Of a stretch of 64,000 nucleotides of DNA, positions 10,853-21,780 are shown piece after piece. The translations under genes and the position numbers were made by a program. This stretch comes from Melampsora larici-populina 98AG31. Taxonomy: Eukaryota > Basidiomycota > Pucciniomycetes > Pucciniales > Melampsoraceae. A model generated the notes under the pieces. The model was not told where the DNA came from. It was given only the letters and a program-made list of their open reading frames with translations, and made no database searches. The number at the start of each line of letters is the position of its first letter. Position 1 is the stretch's first letter. The stretch lies in the NCBI RefSeq assembly GCF_000204055.1, contig NW_006768810.1, positions 527,893 to 591,892 on the forward strand. The letters run 5' to 3'.

Positions 10853-13379
10853 ATTTTGATCTCTTTTAAGTAATTCCAGCAATTTGACTCTGCAATTAAT
10901 CTCCTTTTCATTTGGGTTTTATGTTTCTTTGAATTAAATGGAAAATGGGGACAGTATTGTATGCAAGTTGTACTCTGGGTAAGTGTGTGAACAACACTTT
11001 ATTCTTTGTCTTTTGAGGATTGTAGAGGGGAAGTATGACAAAGGCTATGTTTGTTTGTTATGAGGTGTTCTATGTTTTTTTCACTGCTTGTTATTGTATC
11101 ATGCAATCTAATCTGTTGTCATAGAGCTCATCTTGAGGGTCATACAGGGTTCTTGACATATGTAATGAAGTAGCCAGTAATATATCATGTTTCTGTGTAT
11201 ACAATTCCATGTCGTCCATATTCAGGGCTAGTTCATCTTCCATTGCCACCTGGTGTCTGGGTCAAGAAAAAAATTTGGAAGGTCTGATGAATGTCTGTAA
11301 TCACATAGGGCTGTTTTCCTCTATCCTGCTTCCCACCAATCCCTTGTAACTCACAGTGCAGTTCACTCCACACCATTAGCGGCTGCACTAGTCACCAGTG
11401 CACCAGAAATCCTTAAAAATTACTGCACCAGTGTGCACCACAGGGGCTTGGGGGGTTTTGGTCACTACGGCACAGCCCAGTGCCAGCAGACTATGTGGCA
11501 CTGGTTTTTTCTTAGAGTGACCCAGTATGAGGAAAATGAACCTCACCATCAAAAACTACTTCTGAGGCCAATGCTGAAGCTCATCTGCTGGTTGACCCAC
11601 TTGACAAAACAATTCTTTTCAGTGAAGAACTTGATCAGTAATATTTGAGGATCCATCCATGCAAACATCACACAGATTTATTACAATGATGGCAGGCAAG
11701 TGTACCTGGTCTCTTCTGTCCATGGAGAATTAGTTGCTTGGCTGGCTTCATCATCTACACAGTTCACCCAAGATCAATTTCCAAAGGTTGCCAAGTTGGC
11801 TTGTGACTTCTTGTGCTTTTTCTCTATCACTGTGCTCACGTCACTGCATATTCAAAAGTGCACATGGCTTCCCAATATTGATCCACTCCAATGCTTCTGC
11901 AGCATTACACAGTGCTCACTGAGCCAATTGCCAGCACAACTCATTTTTGGCGCAAACTTTGCTGTCCTGTCCTGGGTTGGGAGATTGATCCCATGTCTCT
12001 ATTTGTGATTACAAAGAATTTTCCACTATACATTTTGATCAAAAAGCCCCAAGATGTGGATTGAAACTTGAAAAGGTGTGTCTGAGGCTTCCTATACAGT
12101 GCAGGCCTGGTCAACCTTAGACTTTGGGGGATACAAGAGGTACAAAGGGAGGTACAAAGGCAAGCCTTTGGACCCTCCAGGACCCCCAACATACAAGGTG
12201 TCCTCCACAGGAACAGTGCAATTGTTTTTCTTCTAGTCTTTGTTTGATTTTGTCTTATCATGGTTGCTTCTCAACTACCAATCAAGGTCATTCTTTATTA
12301 AACCTTCAATCAAATGTCGCATCAAGTCAGACTCATAGTTTGTTGGACTTCTGAAAATATCAAAGTCCAATCAAGCTCTACAAAAAGTGAACATCTAGGA
12401 ATACTTCAAATTTAACCACCATGGTAGATGACATAAATGATTTATTCAACATACAGCAGAAACTAACTTAATACACAAGCCAGGGCTGGGTACTCTTTTG
12501 GAGTGCTCTATGCACATTGAACTTGCAACATGGGTAATTGGGTATCATAAAAAATCTTTATTTCAATATATAGTGATTACAACATGAAACAGAGAAAAGG
12601 ATGGAAAAGAAAGACAGAATACATTTAGTTGACTTGTAAACCAGGGAGGTTTTTGTGAAGCAAAAACATCAAGGTATTGACAAAAACACATAATACATAA
12701 ATAAAATACTAAACTTAATACAACTCTATCATTCTATTTTCCAGAGTGTAATTACATAGAAAACAGACATACTCAATCAATCTTATTACTAGCCTAGGTT
12801 GCAAATGAGAACCCTTGACTAGATATTAAGATCTAAGACAGTCCCTTTGGAAACAAATAATGAGAAACATCTTTAAAACCAAGAAGATGTTTCACACAAA
12901 TTAATCACCAGATCCTGGTTACAACAGGTAAAGGGTCTAAACCAAATTAGAACCCTGAATAGGCAAAAGACTCACAGTGTCATTGTACCACTCACTGGCA
13001 AGACAACCTGAATCCAATCTCAATCCAATCTCAATGTTTGGCCTAGAGTAGCAGACAATTAGCAACCCTCCAGAATGAACTGAAATAACGTTTGGTTGCA
13101 TGTCCACACATGAAGGTGTCAGAATGTCTGGAAGGTTTGAGTGATTATGCAGCCTGTGCATATCCCCCACTCGAACAGAATTGGAGGTCAAACTGATATT
13201 GAACTGACATTGTATTGAGATTGCATTGAGGTGAATGTAACTCATTGGCCTGCCAGTGAATAGTAAAATGACACTGTGACTACAGAAGTAACATAGCCAA
13301 CACAACCAAAACATAACATATGACCATCCCAGGATCAAATAAAAAAGCTAGGTTACAATCAACAATGTAGTACACTCAC
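10853..13379. other. intergenic between PEX3 and the transposon nest
   Basis: No conserved coding region was recognised. The right part (from about 12900) is probably 3' sequence of the Harbinger-derived unit. Its left terminal repeat could not be found. Confidence 0.4.
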
Positions 13380-14005
13380 CAAAAAACTCTGAAATTGTTA
13401 ACAGACCAGGGGGAGAACATGGGGTAATCCATTTGGGTGCAGTCAACAGAATCCTCCAAGCTGGTAGGAATTTGAAGTGATATTGAGGGTTCATTTTGTC
13501 ATAGATCTTGATCACCAGATCTGGCCAATTGGTCTCAACAGTGCTGCTGGGAGGCTTGCATTTGATCTGAGCATAGATTGATGAGAACTTGAGGGTGGCT
13601 GTCTTCAAAGAGGCCCATCTACAAAGTGTGATACAAAGAATCAGCTTAATTCATTGGGATCAATTACAATATGATAATTGCTTACCTTATTTTGACTGAA
13701 TTTACATCTTGCTTCTCAAAAGGTGAGATTGCTTTGAGATAGTCAGTGACCTATAGGAAATAGACTTTGCCACTCTGGTTTGTTTGAAATTTGGGTTGCT
13801 GGCTGATGTGGATCCAAGCCACAGCTAGATTCTGCTCTTTGGCAGAAGACCAATTGTTTGATCTTTTCTTTTTTGAATAATTTTGATTATTGTGATGTTG
13901 ATTGCTGAGAATATTTTGAATATTTTGATTGTTTTGATTATTTTCTTGATTATTTTCAAAATTTTCAATTGATTGTTCTTCAAATTCTTGATTGAATTTA
14001 TTCAT
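13380..14005 (-). pseudogene. PIF/Harbinger ORF1 (MYB/SANT-like DNA-binding protein), broken
   Basis: Minus strand, exon 14005-13686 and exon 13618-13380, with a GTAAGC...TAG intron of 67 nt. The translation holds the typical ORF1 trihelix/SANT segment NWSSAKEQNLAVAWIHISQQP (about residues 46-66). After the splice come SVKIRWASLKTATLKFSS and a WRILLTAPKW block. In PIF/Harbinger elements this protein partners the DDE transposase for nuclear import and end binding. An in-frame TAG at 13751-13753 interrupts exon 1 between two conserved blocks, so this copy looks inactive. The N-terminus is an Asn/Gln-rich low-complexity stretch. A further exon after 13380 (donor GTGAGTG) is likely, but its end is unclear. 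Confidence 0.7.
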
Positions 14006-14227
14006 TTTGATTGATTGATGAGAGAAATCCAAAGGAAAATTGAATTGATATTGATGAAAGACAAAAACTGGAACAAAAATCAAACGATGTGTGTGTAGAA
14101 GGGGTGAAGTTTGCTGGGTGGCTTTGGTAGATTGTATAGGTACTGACTTGGTAGAGATCCAGTACATTTGCTGGACCTCTACCAAATTTTGAGTGAATCC
14201 ATAAGTACTGATCTGTACTTTGGTCAC

Positions 14228-14302
14228 AATTGGGGTTTTCTGGGCTTGGTACAGTAAAATTTACCGTACCAAGGCCACTTACCAAGAGGATTGTGAATTC
14301 TC
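14228..14302. repeat. right terminal region of the Harbinger-ORF1 element
   Basis: GGCTTGGTACAGTAAAATTTACC and TTACCAAGAGGATTGTGAATTCTC match the corresponding right-end sequence of the 915-bp element at 15200-15266. This indicates that the ORF1 unit and the neighbouring element belong to one Harbinger family. A TTA next to the end at 14303-14305 would fit the 3-bp target duplication. The left end was not found. Confidence 0.5.
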
Positions 14303-14351
14303 TTACTTATACTTGATTATATATGTGTGTTAAGTATATCATGTAGTATAA

Positions 14352-15266
14352 GAGCATCTCCTATTGTTTGAGTAAATTTACAGCAAATTTTCTGTAAATA
14401 CTCACTTGGTACAGTATCACTTGATACAGAACGGTGGAAAGCCACTATTGTTGCATTAAATCAAACAAAGTACAGTATGTACTGTACAGAGATACCTTAT
14501 TCCCACTATTGTACATTCAGAAAGGAAACTGCAAATCTCAAGACTCATGTTCTATCAGACAACAATCCATTTGAGAACAATCAGTTTGCAAATAAGACGA
14601 TTGATCTAACAAATGATTCCAAAACAATCACTTTGGAAACAAGATGATTGATTTGATAACAATTGATTTGAAAACAAATGATTGAAAAAGATTGATTACA
14701 GCTGTTCCAACAATTAATGGTAGAATTCTTCATTGGTGTGTTGCATTTGAATTTAATCCAAAAGTCAAAAACTAGTTAAAGCCGCCTCAAAGTGACAGGT
14801 CTCCCAGGCCTCCTTGTTCATTTGCGTGCAAAACTAGGTTTAATCCAGTTTTGACCTCTCTAGATTTAACCTTGAGAGCAACACACAATCATAGAATTCT
14901 GCCGTTAATTGTTGGAACAGCTGTAGAAAAAGATTAATTAGAAAACCAACAAATTGTCAATATGACCATTTGAAAACAATTGATCTGAGTAAATGAAGAA
15001 TTCACATGATGGAATAGGTACCAACACCTCAAAAGTGGTGTTTGAAGGTGAGGTACATACAGGTGTAGTGCAATAGAGTGGGACTGTGTGAGGATGAGTG
15101 ATATGATTGGCTTGGTGAAGTCAAGCAGATTTGCAGATACACACCTCTGCAGACTACAGATTCTGTAGGTACCAATGCATGTTTTTGACACAATTGGGGA
15201 TTTTGACCCTTGGTACAGTAAAAGTTACCTTACCACAGCCATTTACCAAGACAATAGGAGATGCTC
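14352..15266. mobile_element. PIF/Harbinger-type element, 915 bp, TAA target duplication
   Basis: Perfect 16-bp terminal inverted repeats, GAGCATCTCCTATTGT at 14352-14367 and its complement at 15251-15266, are flanked by TAA at 14349-14351 and 15267-15269. GAGCATCTCC ends with a 3-bp duplication are characteristic of Harbinger MITEs. The inverted homology continues imperfectly inward (GTAAAT, TTGGTACAG). It interrupts a relic LTR, and the LTR sequence resumes exactly after the duplication. No coding capacity is visible. Confidence 0.88.
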
Positions 15267-15359
15267 TAAGTGTTGTGACTTTTGACACTGAGTTATGAGG
15301 TATAATTGGTGGTTCAGTACATATTACATGTGGTTTTGAGTGTATGTGTATATGTAATT

Positions 15360-15745
15360 TAGGACTGTGACCCGGGCCCAGCCCTGATTGACCTGGTCTG
15401 CCCAATGGCATCTTAATGGTCCACATGGCCGGGCCCAAGGCCACGAGACCTAGCCTGGCAATGCTCCGGAAGGCCCTGTAGGTGTCTTGGGCGCCCAACC
15501 CAACTGGGTTGGCATTGGTTTTCTGGTCACTAAGCCTATTAATAAACAATGTTTGAATGGAAAACAGCTGACATACAACTTACCTGCCAGTTGCTCATCA
15601 CCGGTTGCCCCTACCCAGCCGCGGGGCTCAACTTCTGGCCCTGCCCTGAGTGAGCCGAGCTGTTTTTGGAAGCCATTGGGTCACATCAGGTCCGGGTCTG
15701 GTCACAAGGCCGGCCTCAAGTTTGCAGGTCCCAGCCACAGCCCTA
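15360..15745. mobile_element. hAT MITE, 386 bp, perfect 8-bp target duplication
   Basis: Imperfect 19-bp inverted ends TAGGACTGTGACCCGGGCC (left) and TAGGGCTGTGGCTGGGACC (right, complement) are bordered by identical ATGTAATT copies at 15352-15359 and 15746-15753. TAGGG-type ends plus an 8-bp duplication define hAT. The interior is GC-rich (CCGGGCCC, GGCCGG) against an AT-rich surround and encodes nothing recognisable. It sits in the same relic LTR as the Harbinger element. Confidence 0.88.
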
Positions 15746-15761
15746 ATGTAATTAGTGTTTG

Positions 15762-15844
15762 CACAAGTCTATCTGGAAAAGGTACAACACATTAGTTGGG
15801 GCTGGCGCAGGAAATGTGTTGTATCTTGTCCAAATAGGCTTGTA
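15762..15844. repeat. 83-bp foldback (near-perfect palindrome)
   Basis: Left arm CACAAGTCTATCTGGAAAAG continuing to ACAACACATT pairs with the right arm AATGTGTTGTATCTTGTCCA continuing to AATAGGCTTGTA. The arms are about 31 nt with a roughly 20-nt loop. The flanks TGTAATTAGTGTTT and TGTAACTAAGTTTC resemble each other, suggesting an insertion-associated duplication. It is probably a tiny MITE. Confidence 0.6.
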
Positions 15845-15924
15845 CATGTAACTAAGTTTCTTGAGTGTTGATTGTATGTTACAAGTTTGTCTTTGGATAC
15901 ATACATATGTACTCCGGGCTGACA

Positions 15925-17073
15925 ACAATTTACCAGAGGCTTGGTCAAGGGGCTTGAGTGATGGTCAACCCACTTGGTGGTAGAAGTTTGGGCCAAAATT
16001 GACCAAAACATGGTCTGGACCCATTAACACCCTTTCATCTCTAGCAAACAAGCCATTCATTTATGTGACTCCAGCTACATCTTCTGCTCAAAACCGCCTA
16101 TTCATATTTCTCAATTTTGTCATGGAAGGCATTTCCATTCCAATCCAAAGATGAGAAATCAACAATTTTTGATCACTCAAATTTTGACTTTTGTGGTTAC
16201 ATAGCTGGGATTTGCATAACATATCAATTCAATTATCATCATATGTTCATTTCCTAAAGGCCTTGATCATGCAAAATGCTCATTGAGGGCCCAGAGTTTG
16301 AATGGGAGCTTTGACTTGAAAACTACAAGCACTGTTGCATTGTAGAGCAAAAATATATGGCCTCACTTCAAGATTATTGTTACAACTCACACCACTAACT
16401 GCTACAACTTTGGCACAAGTCCTTTGGTCAAGCCTTAGACATGCTGTTGCAATGTGCTTTGTTAAGTTATCAGCAAAAAATGTACAATTCTTCAAAACCA
16501 TTGCTCTCTTGATTCTTGCACCTTTTACCTGATATCAATCTCGTTAGCAGGGTTCAACTCAAATATCTTGATAAGGAATTCAACAACTTCTGTGAAATTG
16601 TTTAAGGACAAGTCAAGCTAAAAAAATGAGGAGTCATAAAAACCTCAAAGCACTATGTCTTATAATCAAAAAGAGAAAACAATCTCTTACACAAGGTAGA
16701 AAAGCTTTTTAAAAAAGTACATTGTATCTGCTGATATAGATTCAACAAGAGGAAAATATGGAAAAAACAATGGTTAAGGAACAAACAATAACCTGTACAC
16801 CTTTCCCTTGACACAAAGAAAACCGACTTTTTTGTTCAAATTAGAAAAAAGCAAGCATTTTGAAATCATAAGCATTGAATCATAATTTTAGACCTCACAA
16901 AAGATACTTGGAAGCTCTAAACCATGAAATCACAGGGGGGAAATAGGAGCCCACATTGATGTGAGCAGAGAATGTTTCAACGTATCTCCAAGTTTGTTTT
17001 GGGTTTGTTTACAGATTTCCTTCAAAATTCCTCAGGTTTTCTTGCAGCTCATCATCTGATTAAATGGTAAGCA
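15925..17073. other. intergenic with a dispersed repeat copy
   Basis: No gene was recognised. About 16922-16985 is related, in inverse orientation, to about 21078-21145. The shared core reads CTGCTCAC-TCAATGTG-GCTCCTATTT on the minus strand here. Confidence 0.45.
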
Positions 17074-17160
17074 TGACTTGAGCGGATGAGCTAACCCTCC
17101 CTCAGGCTTTATCCCTTAGCTGAGAAGCCTGAGGGAGGTCCAGCTCATCCGCTCAGGTCA
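17074..17160. repeat. 87-bp foldback element
   Basis: Arms of about 36 nt: TGACTTGAGCGGATGAGCT followed by CCTCCCTCAGGCTT pairs with AAGCCTGAGGGAGG followed by AGCTCATCCGCTCAGGTCA, with a 15-nt loop. Only a few mismatches occur in the arms. It is a cruciform or hairpin-forming MITE-like repeat with no coding role. Confidence 0.65.
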
Positions 17161-17843
17161 ACTCAAGCCCTTCAATGCTCAGCTTGCACAGTCAAGTGAC
17201 CAAATTGAATGAGTGGTGAGAGACCCAATCAAATGTTGGATGAAAAACACAATGGGAACAATCCCTGATTGACACCCCTGGACATGATATCCGGCCGCAA
17301 TGCGGGTACGGGGCGGATCATTCTTGCTGATCCTGTGATCCAGTGTGCTTCTGATTAAAATTTGACTTTGCTTACCCCTCTTTCACCATTTCAATATTAC
17401 AATAACCAACTATCAAATGGACACAATCAAGAAGAAAGAGAAGTCAACATTCAAACCTGGCTTCCTTGCTCATTCTGCTTTACACAAACCCTTACCGATT
17501 GTCCTTGCTCCAACCGACCATCCAATCTTTACAAAATCAAAATCAATCATCAAACAAAAACCTCCTTTACCTTCAATCAATCCACCTCTTCATCAAACGC
17601 ATTCCAATCTATTGAATGGACAGCTTAAATTATCAAACAGAATCACAATTCATTTTTGAATATATCAAATCTAGATTGATGTCAATCTTTACTTATCAAG
17701 ACCAAAATCATCTTACAATCTGCTTAGGGCTTTAGACTTGATACCAATAGTTTAATTCTTCTCCGATGGATGAATGTATTTTGATCCTGGTCAGTGGAAT
17801 AAGACATTGAGATTGTTGGTTTCAATCTCTTCTCTTGATATTA
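17161..17843. other. intergenic; one short unassigned ORF
   Basis: A plus-strand ATG ORF at 17417-17659 (80 codons; lysine- and proline-rich) follows a pyrimidine-rich leader. It has no recognisable domain and is more likely chance. Nothing else was seen. Confidence 0.3.
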
Positions 17844-18077
17844 AGGGGGCTCAAGTCAAGATTTTTGCAGCCTTTTCTTAAAAAATTGGGGAAAGTTTTT
17901 TGGGGTACCGTGCTGTAAAAACTTTTCCCAATTCGTTAAAAAAAAATTTTCAGATCTCCTTCTGAGCAGCAGATTTCCGCAAATTTGTGTAAATTTGCTG
18001 CTCAAAAAAATTTGGGATGTCGTATGGGAAAGGTTTTTCACCATAAAAGTAGTAAAATATTTGGACTTGAGCCCCCC
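17844..18077. mobile_element. MITE copy 2, 234 bp, TA-flanked
   Basis: The ends are inverted, AGGGGGCTCAAGTC at the left and GACTTGAGCCCCCC at the right, with TA on both sides (17842-17843 and 18078-18079). It is closely related to 6894-7162. TA flanks suggest a Tc1/mariner-type MITE, though a 2-bp duplication is weak evidence alone. Confidence 0.7.
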
Positions 18078-18309
18078 TATTGCCATTGGTTTAGAAATTG
18101 ATCAAGTTAAAGTCAAACTTCAATTTTCATCACTGGTGTGGTTGTTTGATCAATTCCATTGAACCTCAACTTTGATTAGAAGCTAACATCAACAATTCAA
18201 ACCGGGATTGTTCAACTCGGGATTGATTGGCTAGTGTCTTTGTCCTTTACATTTGATCCCGAATAGTATCAATGCGCCTGTCATAAAAATCACATCATCT
18301 CGTCTCAAA

Positions 18310-19723
18310 ATGTCTTCCAATTCTTCCTTTGCCTCACCGTCTGTTTATCTGAAAAAGACTGCACCTTGGTGTATCTCTCTTCCTGATATGTCTAATTGAC
18401 TTTCTTCTTGGTCTAAGCATGAGGATAGATGGGCTTTTGGAATTGGAAGCGGAGCCATGTGAGGCAAAAGGCCAAGTGTCTGTTCCTTTCCTCCATACTT
18501 AAAATGGCATTTACTAACTCCTTATCCATTGTTTGCAATCCTTCCAGTCAACGCGCTGTCAGTCAAGACGACTCTTCCTTTGATCTGCGTGGCCCTGTTC
18601 ACAAAACTCCCAAACCACGGCTATTGTCTTATGGACCAGTCTCCAATTTGATGGGCTCTTGGGCACCACTTAAATCACTAGATCCGGATTCCAAGCCTTC
18701 ATTGCGCAACACTTTGGACATGTTTGAAAAACCTCTTTGAACCCGTTTTTATGAGCCGCCACAAACAAAAGTGAAAAAAGACATCAATAACCGCAGGTTT
18801 AGCCGAGCTGGTATTATGTGTCACTTGAAAAGCATGGTCTTGAAGGCACCTGTGCAAGTAGATCAAGATCATCAGTCATCTCTAGCCTCTAGCCAACCAG
18901 CTTCAATTGAATCCCATCTATCTCGGACCAGCACACTTACAAATGCAGGAAGAAGGTCTAGGTTACAATTTTGGCATCACCAAAAAGATAGTAGTATCAG
19001 CTCTGAAGTTTCAACTGGAACTGGAAGTACGAAGAGTGAAATGGGACAAATCTCAGGTCCAATCTCAATCCGTTTGATGACTGATGACAACATCACTGCT
19101 CTCTTTGGACCTTCTGGCAAATTGACTCCATATCAGAATTTACCAAGATCAAGGAGAGGATCAGACTCTTCAGCAGATTATTCATCTGTTGACAATTGGA
19201 GAAGCTCTCAATCACCACTGAGCAAGCAAGTGCGGTGTGTGTGTCCTTTCATCATCAATGATATAGTGATGATACTCACAGCAGATTCTCCCTGATATTG
19301 ATTCACTCACTAGGTATAAATCACCTACGCCAATCAAAATATCACCAAGCAACAATCAAACTGACAATCAGCAGAAATTTCCCACTTTGTAATCTATGTA
19401 CCCAGCTGATTCAATTGGGTACATATACTTCTCTATAATTGCTCAAATTGTTAATTATTGCATATATTCAAAATACTGATCATTTTTGTCTTATTTACGT
19501 AGAAGCACACCAAGAGCTCACTGCAGTTCTCCTTCTGTACCACTTTCAAGTCCTTACTCGACCTTGGCAAAGCCACCTTGCCCCCCCAGATTAAGACCTG
19601 TAAGTCAGGATGAGAGGAGATGCATTACATGATCTACATCCTGATGAATCGTATGAATTTTTCCTTCATCTTTTGATTGATAGCTTTCTCAATTTGTAGG
19701 TTATGGCTTCAGGATTCTACTAA
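18310..19723 (+). pseudogene. unidentified spliced gene, apparently degraded
   Basis: A gene-like structure can be built: 18310-18458, 18548-19234, 19503-19599, 19700-19723. The introns start GTGAGG, GTGTGT and GTAAGT and end CCAG, TAG and TAG, and the first has a perfect TACTAAC branch site. Frame is kept throughout (319 codons). The product would be serine-rich with no recognised domain. Exon 2 contains SLDPDSKPSLRNTLDMFEKP, and the end reads RPVMASGFY. Two in-frame TGA codons remain, near 18400 and at 18738-18740, both readable as decayed CGA arginine codons. A short intron could explain the first. I do not recognise the family. Confidence 0.45.
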
Positions 19724-21406
19724 GAAGGGGGAGCCAAGCGTGTTGTAGCTTTCATCTTGAGATGGACAAGCCACTGGTATCAAACCTAGGAAGTACCAAA
19801 GCTTGTACTGTCCAACTATGTGTTGTTAATCAGGTCAAGAAAGTTTTTTTTTATAAATAATCTATACTCATTCCCAACACTCTTTTTATTTATAATCAGT
19901 TTATATATATCAATTTTCAATTTTTTTAATATCTTGTTTTTGCTCTTTCTTACAAACTTGTTCATCTTGACTACTAATCATTCATATTAAGAAATGAGAT
20001 TATATTATTTTTTATAAAGCGTATTTGAAACTAAGTATACAACACTTCAAAATGAAGTTACAACCATGCATGTAACTCAAAGCAAGAGAGAGAAACAAAA
20101 AAACCCAACTAATGAAAGTGCAACTTTGCCCAAAAACAAAATCAACTCAAACTGTTTGTCGCTTTTCATTACCATCCTCACTACTAGCACGTCTAATAGC
20201 ATCAAATGTTTTCCAATCTTCACTTCCTTCTTCTTGTTCTTCTATGAATTGAAAACTCTGAAGCTCAAGCAGCAAGCCATTCTAAATTTTGACTTCTATG
20301 TTGATTGGTTTTGATTAGATTAGATTGGAATTGTTCATTTGAAAGTGTTAAAGGTTTTTCATTGTTTCCTAATCCATTTGGTATAAGTCTTAAAAGTGAT
20401 TAAGCCTTAAGAGTGATTCTATATCAAGTGATTCACCTGATGGGATTGGATTTGGATTTGATGGTGTTACACAACTTGAATATGTCTACATCTTTTAATG
20501 TTCCGGGTAGTGATGAAATTTTGAATTAGATCCAAACTGAATGAGTATCAATGACAATGACAAGATGAGCAAATTTAGACAAGAGTGAGAGTAAGGATAA
20601 TAACTTTGAGCAAATGATGTATAGAGATGATCCAAACTTTGGATCATGAATTTGGATGGATCATGGGGAATCTGGGAGAGTGTGAAAGGAAGTCAGCCCA
20701 TTGTTGAGAGCGCTGGTTGGAACAGGTTGGTGCCAGTTTGTGTTTTTACCAGGTTTCTGAGGGTCAGGGCCAGCTTCCGTGGGCTGAGAGTCAAGACTGA
20801 GGGCCCTCCCAAAGGATGAGATCTCAAAGTCTGAGGACATAAGACCCTCTTGGCACCTGAGGTTTTTCTTTCAAAGGATTGAACTGTTCAGGCATTTCTG
20901 AGTGTACAGCAGTGTGCCAGCTGAGTGCTGAGCACTCATCTATGCTCAAGGGATGCTCATGCAAGATGAAGATGAGCATGCTTTGGCAAACTCAAGCAGA
21001 ACATAGGTATCAAAGGCTGAGCACCTCAGTGCAACAAAAAATGTGGATTGAAGAATTTTTGAAGAATTTTTGAAGATATCTGGAAAGCATCCCCTGCTCA
21101 CGTCAATGTGAGCTCCTATTTTTCCCCCTGTGAATATGAATCATGAATTCCAAGCAATTTCTAAACCATATTTCAGGTTCAATGTTTTTCAACTTGAACC
21201 CTGCTATTCTGAGCAGGTTGTACCTCTCTCCTGAAATCCATTTCTTACAGGGGTGTGATTTGCTATCACCTACTAGAAGTTCATGTACTTAGTAATCCTA
21301 GTACTACCGGATTCTAAGAAGCTTACGGCTCGTAAGAGCTGTTCTACCACCGTAGACACAGACTTTAATTTCTGTTAGAGTTTGTGTTTAATGTGGTGTG
21401 GGGAGG
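19724..21406. other. intergenic, no gene recognised
   Basis: AT-rich sequence with scattered short frames. The inverse copy of the 16922-16985 repeat lies at about 21078-21145, and an AACCCTGC motif near 21193 is also shared with about 16550. Confidence 0.4.
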
Positions 21407-21468
21407 GCCTCAGAGGGGTGTAGAGGTATGAAAAGATCACCAGATCATACCTCCAATCCCTCTGAGGC
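21407..21468. repeat. hairpin near the 3' side of the DIRS-like element
   Basis: GCCTCAGAGGG then GAGGTATGA pairs with TCATACCTC then CCCTCTGAGGC around a short loop. It lies 313 nt beyond the recombinase stop in element orientation. It may be part of the element's terminal structure, but no matching copy was found at the other end. Confidence 0.45.
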
Positions 21469-21780
21469 GAGAACAGGACTCTCAGAGAACGCGGGCTTCT
21501 CAGCCCCTCAACTCACGTATGCTTGGAGCCGTGAGCCATGAGAAGACCCACAACTCGAGCCTACGTGAGTCTTGCTCTCTTCGCACCTTATCTTATTGAG
21601 ACTTGATGCCACCTACTCCCCTGTATTCTCTGAATAAGCTTTCATACACTCGGACCCGATGGGCTGTACAACTCAACGTGTACAAAATAAACGGAATGAA
21701 CATGGGAGGATCTGCTGACTGTAATCGGAACCTTAATTACGCACGTCTCCCTTCCTCTCCCCCAACCGCACCTGAGCGAA

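Larger units (their letters stand above)
14303..15924 (-). repeat. relic solo LTR, same family as 60570-60878, split by insertions
   Basis: Fragments 14303-14351, 15267-15359 and about 15746-15924 match consecutive parts of the LTR at 60570-60878. Shared stretches include TAAGTATAT-ATGTAGTATAA, TTGACACTGAGTTATGAGGT, ACATGTGGTTTT and the terminal TATGTACTC-GGGCTGACA. Reading minus, the LTR begins TGTCAGCCC. The fragments are separated by a Harbinger-type element and a hAT MITE; a foldback interrupts the third fragment. No polypurine tract follows the TGTCAG end, so it is probably a solo LTR. Confidence 0.75.

Noticed and set aside
17417..17659. 80-codon ORF as a gene
   Set aside because: No domain, no linked exons, low-complexity composition.
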